Of a stretch of 64,000 nt of DNA, positions 34,999-45,801 are shown piece after piece. Origin of the DNA: an uncultured Alphaproteobacteria bacterium (GTDB taxonomy: Bacteria; Pseudomonadota; Alphaproteobacteria; Rhodobacterales; Rhodobacteraceae); NCBI GenBank assembly GCA_902619165.1, contig CACNDI010000004.1:62001-126000 (forward strand), read 5' to 3'. The position numbers and the translations under genes are program-made. The number at the start of each line of letters is the position of its first letter. Within the stretch, counting starts at the first letter, position 1. The notes below the pieces were generated by a model. It worked only from the letters and a program-made list of their open reading frames with translations. It had not been told where the DNA came from and did not search any database.

Positions 34999-36177
34999 AT
35001 GAAAAAAGTAGTTATAGTTGGAGCTTCACGAACACCGATGGGAGGGTTCCATGGGGAGTTGAGCCAAGCAACCGCACCTGAATTGGGCGGCGCTGCAATA
35101 AAGGGTGCTATAGAAAATGCAGGTATAAAAAATGATAGCATAGATGAAGTCATTATGGGTAATGTGTTATCTGCAGGTCAAGGACAAGCTCCTGCCAGAC
35201 AGGCTTCGTTTAATGCAGGACTCTCTGACAATGTGCCTGCAGTAACGTTAAATAAAATGTGTGGGTCTGGATTAAAGTCAGTGATCTATGCGCATGATCA
35301 AATAAAAGCAGGGACCAGCGAATTGATTGCAGCGGGAGGAATGGAGAGCATGACTAATGCTCCGTATCTTTCTCCAAAAATGAGAGCTGGAGCCCGGGTT
35401 GGACACCAACAAATGTACGATCATATGTTTCTGGACGGTTTGGAAGATGCGTATGAGCCGGGAAGGCTTATGGGAACTTACGCCGAGGATACGGCTGAGT
35501 TATTTCAATTTACGAGGGAGCAGCAAGATGAGTATGCAATTGGTTCTTTGAACAATGCTTTAAATGCTCAGAAAGAGAACGCGTTTGAGAAAGAAATTTC
35601 ACCCGTCACTATTAAAACAAGAAAAGGTGAGATTACCATTAAAGATGATGAGCAGCCCAAAAATGCACAACCAGAGAAAATTCCAAACTTGAAGCCAGCA
35701 TTCAAAAAAGATGGAACTGTTACGGCAGCTAACTCTTCATCTATTTCCGATGGCGCAGCAGCGCTTTTAATTAGTTCTGAAGAAAGAGCCGGAGAGCTGT
35801 CGCTTCCTGTAAGAGCTACTATTTTGGGCCATACCGTTCACGCTCAAAAGCCTGGCATGTTTACAACAGCACCTATTCCGGCTGCAAAAAATCTATTAGA
35901 GAAAATAGGGTGGTCAACAAATGAGGTTGATTTATGGGAGGTTAATGAAGCCTTTGCTGTTGTGCCCATGGGATTTATGAAGGAGCTTAATATTCCTAGG
36001 GAAAAGATAAATGTTAACGGTGGAGCTTGTGCTTTGGGACATCCAATAGGAGCTTCTGGAGCAAGAATTCTAGTTACCCTATTGAATGCATTAGAAAAGA
36101 GAAATTTGAAAAAAGGTATTGCGGCTATTTGTTTAGGCGGTGGTGAGGGTCTAGCAATGGCTATAGAAAGACCATGA
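34999..36177 (+). CDS. acetyl-CoA C-acetyltransferase (thiolase)
   Basis: A 392-residue thiolase: acyl-accepting Cys88 in NKMCGSG, the ESMTNAPY motif, VNEAFAVVPM with its catalytic region and the C-terminal NVNGGACALGHPIGASGARI, containing the second active-site histidine, then CLGGGEG. It would interconvert acetoacetyl-CoA and two acetyl-CoA, completing the use of acetoacetate from HMG-CoA lyase; a 3-ketoacyl-CoA thiolase role for the acid imported by the transporter is also possible. It overlaps the HSD10-like gene by 4 bases. AGGGGG precedes the ATG. Confidence 0.92.
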   Translation: MKKVVIVGASRTPMGGFHGELSQATAPELGGAAIKGAIENAGIKNDSIDEVIMGNVLSAGQGQAPARQASFNAGLSDNVPAVTLNKMCGSGLKSVIYAHDQIKAGTSELIAAGGMESMTNAPYLSPKMRAGARVGHQQMYDHMFLDGLEDAYEPGRLMGTYAEDTAELFQFTREQQDEYAIGSLNNALNAQKENAFEKEISPVTIKTRKGEITIKDDEQPKNAQPEKIPNLKPAFKKDGTVTAANSSSISDGAAALLISSEERAGELSLPVRATILGHTVHAQKPGMFTTAPIPAAKNLLEKIGWSTNEVDLWEVNEAFAVVPMGFMKELNIPREKINVNGGACALGHPIGASGARILVTLLNALEKRNLKKGIAAICLGGGEGLAMAIERP

Positions 36178-36944
36178 AGATTTCAGAGAATACTGCTGCA
36201 TTAGTTACTGGAGGGGCGTCTGGACTAGGCTTAGCGGTCGTCGAAAAATTTGTTTCTTTAGGAGCAAAAGTTGCAGTCTTCGATATGAATGAAGAGGAAG
36301 GGTCAAAAGTTGCCAGTCAGCATGGAGTTACTTTTGAGAAAGTGGATGTATCTAACCCTCAATCAGTGACGGACGGCCTTAGTTCAATAAGAGAGAGAAT
36401 TGGGCAGGAAAGCGTTTGCGTGAATTGTGCAGGTATTGGTTTTTCTCAAAAAACAGTTTCCAAGGGTCGAAACCATCAATTTGAATTATTTGATAAAACA
36501 ATACGTATAAATCTAATTGGTACTTTTAACGTTTCGTCTCAAAGTGCTTTGGGGATGTCAGAGCAGAATGCGGCATTAAGCGATGATCAAGAAAAAGGCG
36601 TTATTATTAATACAGCATCAGTTGCTGCCTTCGATGGTCAAATCGGACAGATTGCTTACTCAGCCTCTAAGGGGGGTGTAGTTGGAATGACATTACCAAT
36701 GGCGCGTGATTTAGCCCAGGATGGAATAAGGGTTGTTACAATTGCGCCAGGTCTCTTTAGTACGCCTATGTTACGAAGCTTACCAGAGGATGTTCAGGAT
36801 GCCTTGGGTAAATCGGTTCCTTTTCCTCCGAGACTGGGATCACCCTCAGAATTTGCTGATTTAAGTGTTCAGATTGTAGAAAATAGTATGCTCAACGGAG
36901 AGACAATTCGGTTGGATGGTGCGATCCGTATGGCACCAAAATAG
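36174..36944 (+). CDS. SDR, 3-hydroxyacyl-CoA dehydrogenase type II (HSD10)-like
   Basis: A 256-residue classical SDR with TGGASGLG near residue 13, [15 protein letters not shown], the catalytic [21 protein letters not shown] segment and [21 protein letters not shown]. The insertion after NCAG and the [15 protein letters not shown] motif are typical of HSD17B10-like enzymes that oxidise 3-hydroxyacyl-CoA, including 2-methyl-3-hydroxybutyryl-CoA from isoleucine. It is coupled to the thiolase gene by a 4-base overlap, and isovaleryl-CoA dehydrogenase follows after 14 bases. Confidence 0.88.
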   Translation: MKISENTAALVTGGASGLGLAVVEKFVSLGAKVAVFDMNEEEGSKVASQHGVTFEKVDVSNPQSVTDGLSSIRERIGQESVCVNCAGIGFSQKTVSKGRNHQFELFDKTIRINLIGTFNVSSQSALGMSEQNAALSDDQEKGVIINTASVAAFDGQIGQIAYSASKGGVVGMTLPMARDLAQDGIRVVTIAPGLFSTPMLRSLPEDVQDALGKSVPFPPRLGSPSEFADLSVQIVENSMLNGETIRLDGAIRMAPK

Positions 36945-36958
36945 AGGCTAGTGTAAAG

Positions 36959-38128
36959 ATGTTTAATGCAACAATGGATTTTGGCTTAGGGGAAGATATA
37001 GATGCGCTCAGAGAAACTGTAAGGAAATTTGCGCTAGAAGAAATTGCTCCAAAGTCTGCAGAGGTAGATAGGTCCAACGACTTTCCCATGGAGCTTTGGG
37101 AGATGATGGGAAGTTTAGGCTTGCATGGAATAACAATCTCTGAAGAGTTTGGCGGTGTGGATATGGGGTATCTTGCCCATTGTGTAGCGGTTGAGGAAAT
37201 CAGTAGAGCCAATGCGGCAATAGGAATGTCATATGGAGCGCACTCGAATTTGTGTATAAACCAAATTTATAGATGGGGAAACGAGCAACAAAAAAATAAA
37301 TATTTACCAAAATTAATAAGTGGTGAACATATAGGATCGCTTGCGATGTCGGAGCCAAGTGCTGGCTCTGATGTTGTTTCAATGAAGTTAAAGGCAGAAA
37401 AGCGGAATGATTATTATTTACTAAATGGATCAAAAATGTGGATTACCAATGGGCCTGATGCTGATACACTCGTTGTGTATGGAAAAACCGATGTATCGGC
37501 AGGTCCCAAGGGAATAACTGCTTTTCTCATAGAAAAAGGTATGGAAGGTTTTTCTACGGGAAAGAAACTTGATAAACTTGGAATGCGTGGTTCGAATACG
37601 TCAGAGTTAATTTTCGAAAATTGTGAAGTTCCCTATGAAAATGTTCTTGGGGAGGAAGGTAAGGGAGTAAATGTTCTTATGTCTGGACTTGATTATGAAA
37701 GAGTCGTTTTAGCAGCGGGTCCGGTTGGAATAATGGCTGGTGCGATGGATGTGGTAGTGCCTTATATCCACGAAAGAGAACAATTTGGTAAACCTATCGG
37801 TACTTTCCAATTAATGCAAGGAAAGATCGCTGATATGTACACTACCATGAATGCATGCAGATCATATGTCTATTCTGTAGCAAGAGCATGCGATGAAGGA
37901 CAAACGACGAGAAAAGATTCAGCTGGATGCATACTTTATGCGGCTGAGAAAGCAACCCAAATAGCACTAGATGCAATCCAATGTCTTGGTGGCAACGGGT
38001 ATATTAATGATTATCCCACAGGCAGACTTCTACGTGATGCAAAACTCTATGAGATTGGTGCAGGTACTTCAGAAATTAGACGCATGCTTATTGGAAGAGA
38101 GTTATTTGAAGAAACAAAGCTAAGCTAA
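36959..38128 (+). CDS. ivd: isovaleryl-CoA dehydrogenase
   Basis: A 389-residue acyl-CoA dehydrogenase making 3-methylcrotonyl-CoA in leucine breakdown. Seen: [20 protein letters not shown], the FAD/substrate motif [28 protein letters not shown], the catalytic-base region [14 protein letters not shown] and [30 protein letters not shown]. The Glu in LDYERVVLA is the isovaleryl-type catalytic position, unlike the C-terminal Glu of short-chain enzymes. Its stop overlaps the mccB start by 1 base, fitting the liu-type leucine operon. Confidence 0.93.
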   Translation: MFNATMDFGLGEDIDALRETVRKFALEEIAPKSAEVDRSNDFPMELWEMMGSLGLHGITISEEFGGVDMGYLAHCVAVEEISRANAAIGMSYGAHSNLCINQIYRWGNEQQKNKYLPKLISGEHIGSLAMSEPSAGSDVVSMKLKAEKRNDYYLLNGSKMWITNGPDADTLVVYGKTDVSAGPKGITAFLIEKGMEGFSTGKKLDKLGMRGSNTSELIFENCEVPYENVLGEEGKGVNVLMSGLDYERVVLAAGPVGIMAGAMDVVVPYIHEREQFGKPIGTFQLMQGKIADMYTTMNACRSYVYSVARACDEGQTTRKDSAGCILYAAEKATQIALDAIQCLGGNGYINDYPTGRLLRDAKLYEIGAGTSEIRRMLIGRELFEETKLS

Positions 38129-39729
38129 TGAAAAACGTCGGGTCTGAAAGACCAACTAATTGTAAGGAATTCACAGAAAATTATTCTGCAATGGAGAAAG
38201 CTATTGAAAAAGTGGATTGCTTGGCAAAAAGGCTTATAGCAGGTGGCTCAGAAAATTCAAAAGCACGCCATGTAAAAAGAGGTAAAATGCTGCCAAGAGA
38301 CAGAGTAGTAAATCTACTTGACACTGGATCATTTTTTTTGGAAGTTGGGCTCTTTGCTGCCAACGGTGAGTATAAAGATGAGGTGCCTTCCGCTGGTGCG
38401 ATAGCGGGCGTTGGACTCGTTTCCAAGCGACTTTGTATGATTATTTGTAATGATGCAACAGTGAAGGGTGGAAGTTACTATCCTTTGACGGTTAAAAAAC
38501 ACCTAAGAGCACAGGAAATTGCAGCTGAAAATAATCTCCCATGTATTTATCTTGTAGATAGTGGTGGTGCAAATTTACCGTCTTGGGATGACGTGTTTCC
38601 TGACAAAAATCATTTTGGACGAATATTTTACAACCAGGCACAAATGAGCGCGAGAGGTATACCGCAAATCGCAGTTGTTATGGGGTCATGTACTGCTGGT
38701 GGGGCATATCTGCCTGCTATGTCAGATCAAACAATAATTGTGAAGAACCAGGGTACAATATTTTTAGCTGGCCCACCGCTTCTAAAGCAAGCGACTGGTG
38801 AAATTGTCGATGCAGAAACGCTAGGTGGTGGAGACACTCATGCCAGATTATCAGGTGTTGCAGATTATTTGGCAGATAATGATGAGCATGCGATATCTTT
38901 AACCAGAATGATTATAAGTGATTTATCGACAATTCCGAAATACAATCGCTTAAATTATAATCCACCAATTCTTGATCCGGATGACCTACTTGGGTTTGTT
39001 AATTCTGATCCAAAGAAAGGGTTCAATATATTCAATTTGATTGGGCGCATTGTTGACGGATCCAAATTTTCCGAATTTAAAGCGACTTATGGAGAAACAC
39101 TTGTATGTGGTTTTGCTAAGGTTTGTGGAGTTGAGGTTGGTATTATAGGAAATAATGGGGTTTTGTTTTCTGAGAGTTCAAAAAAAGGGGCTCACTTTAT
39201 AGAACTGTGTTGTCAAAGAAAAATACCCTTACTTTTTCTACAAAATATAACTGGATTTATGGTTGGGAAAAAATATGAGCAAACTGGTATTGCAAGCGAT
39301 GGTGCCAAACTTGTTCATGCTGTATCTTGTGCCAATGTTCCTAAAATAACCGTGATAGTGGGAGGCTCATATGGCGCTGGTAACTACGGTATGTGTGGTC
39401 GAGCTTTTGGACCTCGATTTGTGTGGACATGGCCTAATGCAAAGGTCGCTGTTATGGGAGGCGAGCAGGCTGCTGGGGTAATGGCAGAAGTAAATATTGC
39501 CGCAGCGCAATCAAAGGGTATGAAACTTTCAGAGAAAGAAATAAATAACATTAAAAAACCAATTTTGGACATGTTTGCGCATAAGTCTGAAGCCACTTTC
39601 GCGTCAGCACATTTGTGGGACGATGGAATTATTGACCCAAGAAAAACTAGAGAAGTCGTTGCTTTATCTCTTGAAATTGCAATGAATGCACCCGTTCAAG
39701 AAACAAAGTTCGGTGTCTTTAGGATGTAA
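38128..39729 (+). CDS. mccB: methylcrotonyl-CoA carboxylase carboxyltransferase (beta) subunit
   Basis: A 533-residue carboxyltransferase that moves CO2 from biotin to 3-methylcrotonyl-CoA. Characteristic segments are [93 protein letters not shown] and the C-terminal [20 protein letters not shown]. It overlaps ivd and mccA by 1 base each, so the carboxylase subunits are translated together. Confidence 0.95.
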   Translation: MKNVGSERPTNCKEFTENYSAMEKAIEKVDCLAKRLIAGGSENSKARHVKRGKMLPRDRVVNLLDTGSFFLEVGLFAANGEYKDEVPSAGAIAGVGLVSKRLCMIICNDATVKGGSYYPLTVKKHLRAQEIAAENNLPCIYLVDSGGANLPSWDDVFPDKNHFGRIFYNQAQMSARGIPQIAVVMGSCTAGGAYLPAMSDQTIIVKNQGTIFLAGPPLLKQATGEIVDAETLGGGDTHARLSGVADYLADNDEHAISLTRMIISDLSTIPKYNRLNYNPPILDPDDLLGFVNSDPKKGFNIFNLIGRIVDGSKFSEFKATYGETLVCGFAKVCGVEVGIIGNNGVLFSESSKKGAHFIELCCQRKIPLLFLQNITGFMVGKKYEQTGIASDGAKLVHAVSCANVPKITVIVGGSYGAGNYGMCGRAFGPRFVWTWPNAKVAVMGGEQAAGVMAEVNIAAAQSKGMKLSEKEINNIKKPILDMFAHKSEATFASAHLWDDGIIDPRKTREVVALSLEIAMNAPVQETKFGVFRM

Positions 39730-41678
39730 TGATGTTCAAAAGTATCTTAATAGCCAATCGAGGAGAAATTGCTTGCCGTTTAATTAAGTCCGCTAGGCGC
39801 CTTGGAATTAAAACGTGTGCAGTTTATTCAGAAGTGGATAAAAATTCTATGCATACAAAAGAGGCAGACGTTGCAGTTTGCATCGGCCCCGCAGAGTCTA
39901 AAAAAAGCTATTTAAATATAGAAAAGGTCATTGACGTTGCGGTGGAAAATAAGATCGAAGCAATACACCCCGGTTATGGCTTTCTTTCCGAGAACTATCT
40001 TTTTGCAAAAAAGGTTGAGGCAAGTGGAATTACATTTATTGGCCCCAGTTGGAAGTCAATAAAAGCAATGGGTAATAAGAATAATGCAAAAGAAGTTATA
40101 TCGTCGGCTAATATTCCGTTGGTAAGTGGTTTTTTAGTTAATAAGAAAAAACCAGTTGAGAATAAAAAGAAGGCGAAAGAAATAGGTTTTCCAGTTATTG
40201 CCAAAGCCTCGGCCGGTGGTGGAGGTAAAGGAATGAGGGTTGTTTATTGCGAAAAAGATCTCCAAGACTCTATTGAAGCAGTTACCAGAGAAGCGCGAAG
40301 TAGTTTCAAAGACGATGAGATTATTATTGAAAAATATATCAAAGGCGGCAAACATATTGAGATTCAAATTGCAAGAGATAATCATGGAAATTGCATACAT
40401 CTATTTGAACGTGATTGTTCGTCACAAAGGAGATACCAAAAAGTTTTAGAAGAGGCTCCATCTTTATCAATTCCCGAACCAAAAAAACTAAGAATGTATA
40501 AGGCAGCAATAGATATTGCTAACAAAATAGATTATCGAGGCTTGGGAACCATAGAATTCATAGTCGATGTTCAATCTCATAAGGACGAATTGCCTTTTTT
40601 CTTTCTTGAAATGAACACAAGACTACAGGTAGAGCATCCTGTTACTGAAGAAATTTTAGGTATGGATCTTGTTGAGTTACAGATAAACATTGCCGCAGGA
40701 AAAAAACTAGATATGGATAATGATAAAGTTATACCCAGCGGACATGCAATAGAGGCTAGAATATATGCAGAGGATCCTAAAAATGACTTTTTACCCAGCC
40801 CTGGGCTCATTCAAGCTTTAAATCTTCCAAAGGAAGGGAGATTTGATTTTGGTGTCAGATCTGGTGATCGCGTAAGTACATTTTACGATCCAATGTTAGG
40901 AAAAGTTATAGTGCATGCTAATGATAGAGAAGAAGCTAGGACCAAGCTCATTAGTTGTTTAGACGAAATTAAGGTTCAGGGAATTAAAACAAATACAGAT
41001 TTTCTGAGCTACATTTTGAATAGCCAAATATTTAGGAAGGATATAATCCAAATTACAGACCTTGATGATCTGGCTTTAAAATTTAAAAAACTTTCACCTA
41101 ACCCAACTGATATAGTAGCGGCTACTCTTATTATTTTAAAGTCAGAATCACAATTTAAAAATAAAATGTGGAGGCTATGGGGGACTGGCTCTGCAAATAT
41201 TCTGTTGAGACAGCAAGAAAAAAGCTATTCGATAAAGGTTAATTCAAGCGATGGAAGAAAATTCCAAGTAAATTTTGGAGATGAAATTTTCGTGGTAGAA
41301 AATGTTTTTTCAAGAAAAAAAAATATTTCATTTGAGGTAAACCAAAGATTGGTCAGTTTTGATTTTCAAGCAAAAAACAAAATACTAAATTTATATAGAG
41401 AGGGGATAAAATTTGTTTTTGAAAATATCACTAACACATATCAGAGCAATGAAGTTGATGCGCAAGAGAGAAAAATTATCGCACCTATAACCGGCAGTAT
41501 TGCAAAAATTTTGGTAAAAAATGGGAAGGTAGTATCCAAAAATGAAGCAGTCCTATTTATAGAAGCAATGAAAATGGAGTACAAGTTAGTTGCGCTTAAA
41601 AGTGGGAAAGTTATAGGATTAAAAAATAAAAAAGGTGACTTGATTGAAAAAGGTGAGACACTTTTAGAAATAGAATAA
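39729..41678 (+). CDS. mccA: methylcrotonyl-CoA carboxylase biotin carboxylase (alpha) subunit
   Basis: A 649-residue biotin-dependent carboxylase subunit. The biotin carboxylase domain (about 1-450) shows ILIANRGEIACRLIKSARRLG, the ATP-grasp glycine-rich loop KASAGGGGKGMRVV, ERDCSSQRRYQKVLEEAPS and EMNTRLQVEHPVTEE. A linker BT region follows, and the C-terminal biotinyl domain (about 580-649) has EAMKMEY with the modified lysine near 615. The start has two tandem ATGs (39729 and 39732); the first overlaps the mccB stop. The linker half is lysine-rich and AT-driven but otherwise normal. Confidence 0.95.
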   Translation: MMFKSILIANRGEIACRLIKSARRLGIKTCAVYSEVDKNSMHTKEADVAVCIGPAESKKSYLNIEKVIDVAVENKIEAIHPGYGFLSENYLFAKKVEASGITFIGPSWKSIKAMGNKNNAKEVISSANIPLVSGFLVNKKKPVENKKKAKEIGFPVIAKASAGGGGKGMRVVYCEKDLQDSIEAVTREARSSFKDDEIIIEKYIKGGKHIEIQIARDNHGNCIHLFERDCSSQRRYQKVLEEAPSLSIPEPKKLRMYKAAIDIANKIDYRGLGTIEFIVDVQSHKDELPFFFLEMNTRLQVEHPVTEEILGMDLVELQINIAAGKKLDMDNDKVIPSGHAIEARIYAEDPKNDFLPSPGLIQALNLPKEGRFDFGVRSGDRVSTFYDPMLGKVIVHANDREEARTKLISCLDEIKVQGIKTNTDFLSYILNSQIFRKDIIQITDLDDLALKFKKLSPNPTDIVAATLIILKSESQFKNKMWRLWGTGSANILLRQQEKSYSIKVNSSDGRKFQVNFGDEIFVVENVFSRKKNISFEVNQRLVSFDFQAKNKILNLYREGIKFVFENITNTYQSNEVDAQERKIIAPITGSIAKILVKNGKVVSKNEAVLFIEAMKMEYKLVALKSGKVIGLKNKKGDLIEKGETLLEIE

Positions 41679-41679
41679 G

Positions 41680-42534
41680 ATGGTTGAGACAATAAGTATT
41701 TTTGAGGTAGGGCCTAGAGATGGTCTGCAAAACATCAAAAATGAAATCCCAATAAACATGAAAATCGAACTAATTAATATCCTGAGTACTACAGGAATAG
41801 AAAAAATTGAATGTGGTAGTTTTGTGAGTGCAAAGTGGGTTCCTCAGATGAGGGGCACCGATCAAATTTTTGAGGAAATAATAAGAGGAGACGGTGTTAA
41901 ATACACCGCTTTGACACCAAACCTAAAGGGTTTTGAAAATGCATTGCAAGCTAAGGTAGATGAGGTCGCAGTCTTTGCTGCTGCGTCGGAGACTTTTTCT
42001 CAAAAAAATGTTAATTGCTCAATAGACGAAAGTTTAGCAAGATTCCGAGATCTTATCAAAAAGGCTAATGAAAAAAAAGTGCCAGTAAGAGGATACGTAT
42101 CGTGTATAGTTGAATGTCCCTATGAGGGTAAAATTTCTCCTGAGAGTGTACTAAAAGTTGCGTCACGGCTCCTAGACATGGGTTGTTATGAAGTTTCCTT
42201 AGGAGATACAATAGGCAAGGGTACACCTAAAACTATTGAGGAACTTCTCAAGGTTCTATGTTCCGATATAAATCAAAAAAAACTTGCAGGACATTTCCAT
42301 GATACATCCGATACGGCTATAAGAAATGTCGAAATCGGACTAAAATACGGACTATCAACCTTTGACTCCGCAGTAGGTGGACTTGGCGGGTGTCCTTATG
42401 CTCCCGGTGCGAAAGGTAATCTAAATACGCGTAATTTAATTGAGGCGTTTGGTATCAACAGCTTCAGTGTAGATTTAGATTTAGATAAAATAAAGTTTGC
42501 TGAAAGACATATAGGTAAGATTAATCAATACTAA
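41680..42534 (+). CDS. mvaB: hydroxymethylglutaryl-CoA lyase
   Basis: A 284-residue TIM-barrel lyase splitting HMG-CoA into acetoacetate and acetyl-CoA. Seen: EVGPRDGLQNIK with catalytic Arg and Asp, IECGSFVSAKWVPQM, VRGYVSCIVECPYEGKI, SLGDTIGKGTP, the metal-binding AGHFHDT and the catalytic loop cysteine in GGLGGCPYAPGAKGN. The C-terminus is slightly shorter than usual. It begins 1 base after mccA. A 127-base spacer with no clear terminator separates it from ureD. Confidence 0.95.
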   Translation: MVETISIFEVGPRDGLQNIKNEIPINMKIELINILSTTGIEKIECGSFVSAKWVPQMRGTDQIFEEIIRGDGVKYTALTPNLKGFENALQAKVDEVAVFAAASETFSQKNVNCSIDESLARFRDLIKKANEKKVPVRGYVSCIVECPYEGKISPESVLKVASRLLDMGCYEVSLGDTIGKGTPKTIEELLKVLCSDINQKKLAGHFHDTSDTAIRNVEIGLKYGLSTFDSAVGGLGGCPYAPGAKGNLNTRNLIEAFGINSFSVDLDLDKIKFAERHIGKINQY

Positions 42535-42661
42535 TACTTGTGCTAATATCATGAGTCTGTGTTTCTTTACGCTACGTAATGTAACTTCTTCTTCTATATT
42601 TAACTACTAGAAGCATCTCAATTATAGTACAGTTACTAGAGATTCCAGGTTATAGAAATAA

Positions 42662-43459
42662 ATGTATCAGCCACTTGAAAGAGCCACAGGCACACTAAAA
42701 GCTACAATAAAAGGTAGTCATAATAGAATTGGCGAACTTTATCAAGAAGGCTCATCAAGGCTTTTTTTTCCTAAAAACTTTTCAAAAATTAAGGAATGTG
42801 TTGTCATTAATACAGCTGGTGGTATCACAGGTGGTGATAAGTATAAGTGTTCGATAGAAGCCGCTGAAGAAAGTTCGATTCTAGTTACAACACAGGCGTC
42901 GGAAAAGGTTTATAAAGCAAACAATGGATCAGCTGAGGTCGAAGCGACTTTTTTCGTGAGTAAAAACAGTAAATTACTTTGGCTACCCCAAGACACCATT
43001 CTTTTTTCAAAGAGTGATCTCTCAAGAGAGATTACGATACGTATCGAAGATAACTCAGAATTTCTTGCCTTTGATCAGATAGTTCTTGGCCGATCTGCAA
43101 TGGGAGAAAATATTCAAAAATCGAATTTTAATGATAGGTGGAAAATATATAAGGGAGATAAATTGATATATTTTGATCAGTCAGGGTGGAGAGAAAGTGT
43201 CCCATTACACTGCGCTGGTTTAAAGGATATAAAGTCTTATGCATCATTTTATTACGTGGGACCCAAATCAGTGGGTTACGAACAAAAATTGAAAGATCTG
43301 AAAAAAGATAATAAAATTGTATGCTTTGGAAGCACTCTAAGAAATGATTGCTTGCTGGTGCGAATGTTTGGATCAGATGCAAAAGCAATTAAAGATAGAG
43401 CTATACATTTACTATTGGAGATTTGGCAAGTGGATACACCTGACGTGTGGAAAGTATAA
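42662..43459 (+). CDS. ureD: urease accessory protein UreD
   Basis: A 265-residue UreD/UreH scaffold protein that binds apo-urease and helps deliver nickel. It has the family motifs RLFFPKNF, VINTAGGITGGDKYKCSIE, ILVTTQASEKVYKA, LLWLPQDTILFSKSDLSREI and FLAFDQIVLGRSAMGE. First gene of a ureDABCEFG cluster; the 127-base spacer before it is the likely site of any urease-specific promoter, although I see no convincing -35/-10 pair. Confidence 0.94.
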   Translation: MYQPLERATGTLKATIKGSHNRIGELYQEGSSRLFFPKNFSKIKECVVINTAGGITGGDKYKCSIEAAEESSILVTTQASEKVYKANNGSAEVEATFFVSKNSKLLWLPQDTILFSKSDLSREITIRIEDNSEFLAFDQIVLGRSAMGENIQKSNFNDRWKIYKGDKLIYFDQSGWRESVPLHCAGLKDIKSYASFYYVGPKSVGYEQKLKDLKKDNKIVCFGSTLRNDCLLVRMFGSDAKAIKDRAIHLLLEIWQVDTPDVWKV

Positions 43460-43474
43460 ATAAGGGAGATATAA

Positions 43475-43777
43475 ATGAATCTGTCGCCTCGTGAAAAAGA
43501 TAAACTAATGATAGCTGTGGCAGCAATGGTTGCAACTGACCGTAAAAATAGGGGAGTGAAACTAAACCATCCGGAAGCTATAGCTCTTATAACAAATTTT
43601 GTAATGGAAGGAGCAAGAGACGGTCGGTCAGTAGCGGACCTTATGTCAGCTGGAGGAACCATAATTTCCAAAGAGGATTGTATGGAGGGGGTAGCTGAAA
43701 TGATACATGAGGTCCAAGTTGAAGCAACTTTCCCAGATGGGACTAAATTAGTGACAGTGCATCACCCAATCAGATAG
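43475..43777 (+). CDS. ureA: urease subunit gamma
   Basis: A 100-residue structural subunit of urease with the full family sequence: [53 protein letters not shown] and the C-terminal [26 protein letters not shown] is positioned before the ATG. It is separate from the beta subunit, the usual arrangement in alphaproteobacteria, and 8 bases ahead of ureB. Confidence 0.97.
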   Translation: MNLSPREKDKLMIAVAAMVATDRKNRGVKLNHPEAIALITNFVMEGARDGRSVADLMSAGGTIISKEDCMEGVAEMIHEVQVEATFPDGTKLVTVHHPIR

Positions 43778-43785
43778 AGGAAACA

Positions 43786-44091
43786 ATGATACCAGGAGAA
43801 ATAATTATATCAGACAAAGAGTTAGAGATTAATTCAGGCTCAGAAGCTATAGAAGTCGAGGTGTCCAACACAGGAGACCGCCCTATTCAAGTAGGAAGTC
43901 ACTATCATTTTTTTGAGACTAATGAAGCATTAAAATTTTCCAGAGATAAATCAAGAGGTATGAGGCTTGATATTATCTCTGGCACGGCGATACGATTTGA
44001 ACCGGGCCAAACTAAAACTGTAAATTTAATTTCTTTTCATGGAGATAGAAAAGTATACGGATTTAATAAAAAAATAATGGGTGATTTATAA
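43786..44091 (+). CDS. ureB: urease subunit beta
   Basis: A 101-residue urease beta subunit beginning [18 protein letters not shown], with [45 protein letters not shown] and [13 protein letters not shown]. Its last base is the first base of ureC, so the two are translationally coupled. Confidence 0.97.
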   Translation: MIPGEIIISDKELEINSGSEAIEVEVSNTGDRPIQVGSHYHFFETNEALKFSRDKSRGMRLDIISGTAIRFEPGQTKTVNLISFHGDRKVYGFNKKIMGDL

Positions 44092-45800
44092 TGGCGCAGA
44101 AAGTTTCTAGAGAAAAGTATGCAAGCATTTTTGGGCCAACAACTGGAGACAGAGTGAGATTGGCTGACACTGAACTATTTGCAGAGGTTGAACACGACTA
44201 CACTGTATATGGTGAGGAGGTAAAGTTCGGTGGTGGTAAAGTCATAAGAGATGGAATGGGGCAGAGCCAAGTGACGAGATCAGATGGAGCAATTGATTTA
44301 GTCGTTACTAATGCATTAGTAATTGATTATTTAGGAATATACAAAGCAGATATCGGCGTAAAAGATGGAAAGATCCACTCTGTAGGAAAAGCTGGAAATC
44401 CAGATATTCAAAGTGGCGTGAATATAATAGTTGGTCCAGCGACAGAGGTAATTGCTGGAGAAGGAAAAATTTTGACGGCCGGTGGGATGGATGCTCATAT
44501 TCATTTTATTTGTCCCCAACAAATTGAAGACGCACTTCATTCGGGACTCACAACAATGTTAGGAGGAGGAACTGGTCCTGCGCATGGAACGCTAGCAACC
44601 ACATGCACGCCGGGACCTTGGAACATTGGAAAAATGCTGCAATCAGCTGATGCCTTTCCAATGAATTTATCTTTCGCAGGGAAGGGGAATGCAAGCCTAC
44701 CTGAGGCTCTAAGAGAACAAGTAAGGGCAGGTGCTTCTTCTCTAAAACTGCACGAAGACTGGGGCACGACGCCGGGAGCTATCGATTGCTGTTTAAATGT
44801 AGCTGACGAATTGGATGTACAAGTAATGATTCATACCGATACACTTAATGAAAGTGGATTTGTGGAAAACACTATTAAAGCAATTGGTGGACGAACGATA
44901 CATGCTTTTCATACGGAGGGAGCTGGAGGTGGACACGCGCCAGATATTATTAAGCTTGCTGGAGAAGAAAATGTTATTCCTTCTTCGACTAATCCGACCA
45001 GACCATACACCATCAATACTATTGAAGAGCATTTGGATATGTTAATGGTATGTCACCACCTTGATAAATCTATACCTGAAGATGTAGCTTTTGCAGAAAG
45101 CAGGATTAGGAAAGAAACAATTGCAGCAGAAGATATACTTCATGATGTTGGTGCTATGTCTATTATTGCTTCTGATAGCCAAGCAATGGGCCGCGTTGGA
45201 GAAGTTATTATTAGAACATGGCAAACAGCTGACAAAATGAAAAAGCAGCGAGGAAGGTTGTCGGAGGAGAAGGGTGACAATGACAATCTTAGAATAAAAA
45301 GATATATAGCTAAATACACTATTAATCCAGCGATAGCACATGGTATGTCAACTCATATAGGCAGTATAGAAATTGGAAAAAGAGCTGACTTCGTTTTATG
45401 GAATACAGCTTTTTTTGGTGTAAAGCCTGAAATGGTACTGATAGGTGGTGTTGTTACCTGTGCTCAAATGGGAGACCCCAACGCGTCTATCCCAACTCCT
45501 CAACCGGTATATAGCAGACCGATGTTTGGTGCGTATGGAAGGTCAATGGAGACAAACTCAATCATATTTGTTTCTCAATCGGCAAGTGAAAATAAAGGCC
45601 TAGATGAGCTAGCTTTAAGGAAAAAAATTGTTCCTGTAGAGAATACAAGAAATATATCCAAAAAAAGTATGAAGCTGAACGATCTATGTCCAGAGATTGA
45701 GGTGGATCCTGAAACTTATGAAGTACGGCTAAATGGAGAATTAATAACTTGTGAGCCCGCTAAAGAATTACCTATGGCACAGAGATATTTTTTATATTGA
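44091..45800 (+). CDS. ureC: urease subunit alpha (catalytic)
   Basis: A 569-residue nickel amidohydrolase that hydrolyses urea to ammonia and carbamate. Nickel ligands are visible: His136 and His138 in MDAHIHF, the carbamylated Lys219 in [11 protein letters not shown], the histidines in [10 protein letters not shown] and [16 protein letters not shown], and the aspartate in [14 protein letters not shown]. The flexible active-site flap MVCHHLD keeps its Cys and His. Nothing in the catalytic set is missing. It ends one base before ureE. Confidence 0.98.
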   Translation: MAQKVSREKYASIFGPTTGDRVRLADTELFAEVEHDYTVYGEEVKFGGGKVIRDGMGQSQVTRSDGAIDLVVTNALVIDYLGIYKADIGVKDGKIHSVGKAGNPDIQSGVNIIVGPATEVIAGEGKILTAGGMDAHIHFICPQQIEDALHSGLTTMLGGGTGPAHGTLATTCTPGPWNIGKMLQSADAFPMNLSFAGKGNASLPEALREQVRAGASSLKLHEDWGTTPGAIDCCLNVADELDVQVMIHTDTLNESGFVENTIKAIGGRTIHAFHTEGAGGGHAPDIIKLAGEENVIPSSTNPTRPYTINTIEEHLDMLMVCHHLDKSIPEDVAFAESRIRKETIAAEDILHDVGAMSIIASDSQAMGRVGEVIIRTWQTADKMKKQRGRLSEEKGDNDNLRIKRYIAKYTINPAIAHGMSTHIGSIEIGKRADFVLWNTAFFGVKPEMVLIGGVVTCAQMGDPNASIPTPQPVYSRPMFGAYGRSMETNSIIFVSQSASENKGLDELALRKKIVPVENTRNISKKSMKLNDLCPEIEVDPETYEVRLNGELITCEPAKELPMAQRYFLY

Positions 45801-45801
45801 T

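Noticed and set aside
42591-42613. Inverted repeat CTTCTA / TAGAAG before ureD as an operator or terminator
   Set aside because: Arms are only 6 bases and A/T-rich with an 11-base centre, and there is no T run or clear promoter context; this level of pairing is expected by chance.
42535-42661. Small gene or riboswitch in the mvaB-ureD spacer
   Set aside because: No reading frame with a start and ribosome site, and no pairing resembling a known riboswitch, can be seen in these 127 bases.
43276-43671. Long open frame on the minus strand across ureD and ureA
   Set aside because: It lies wholly opposite two certain urease genes and its translation resembles no family; it is an antisense by-product of the plus-strand coding.
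45751-45801. GTG start for ureE inside ureC
   Set aside because: The added 17 residues do not resemble UreE, and ATG 45802 gives the normal N-terminus one base after the ureC stop.
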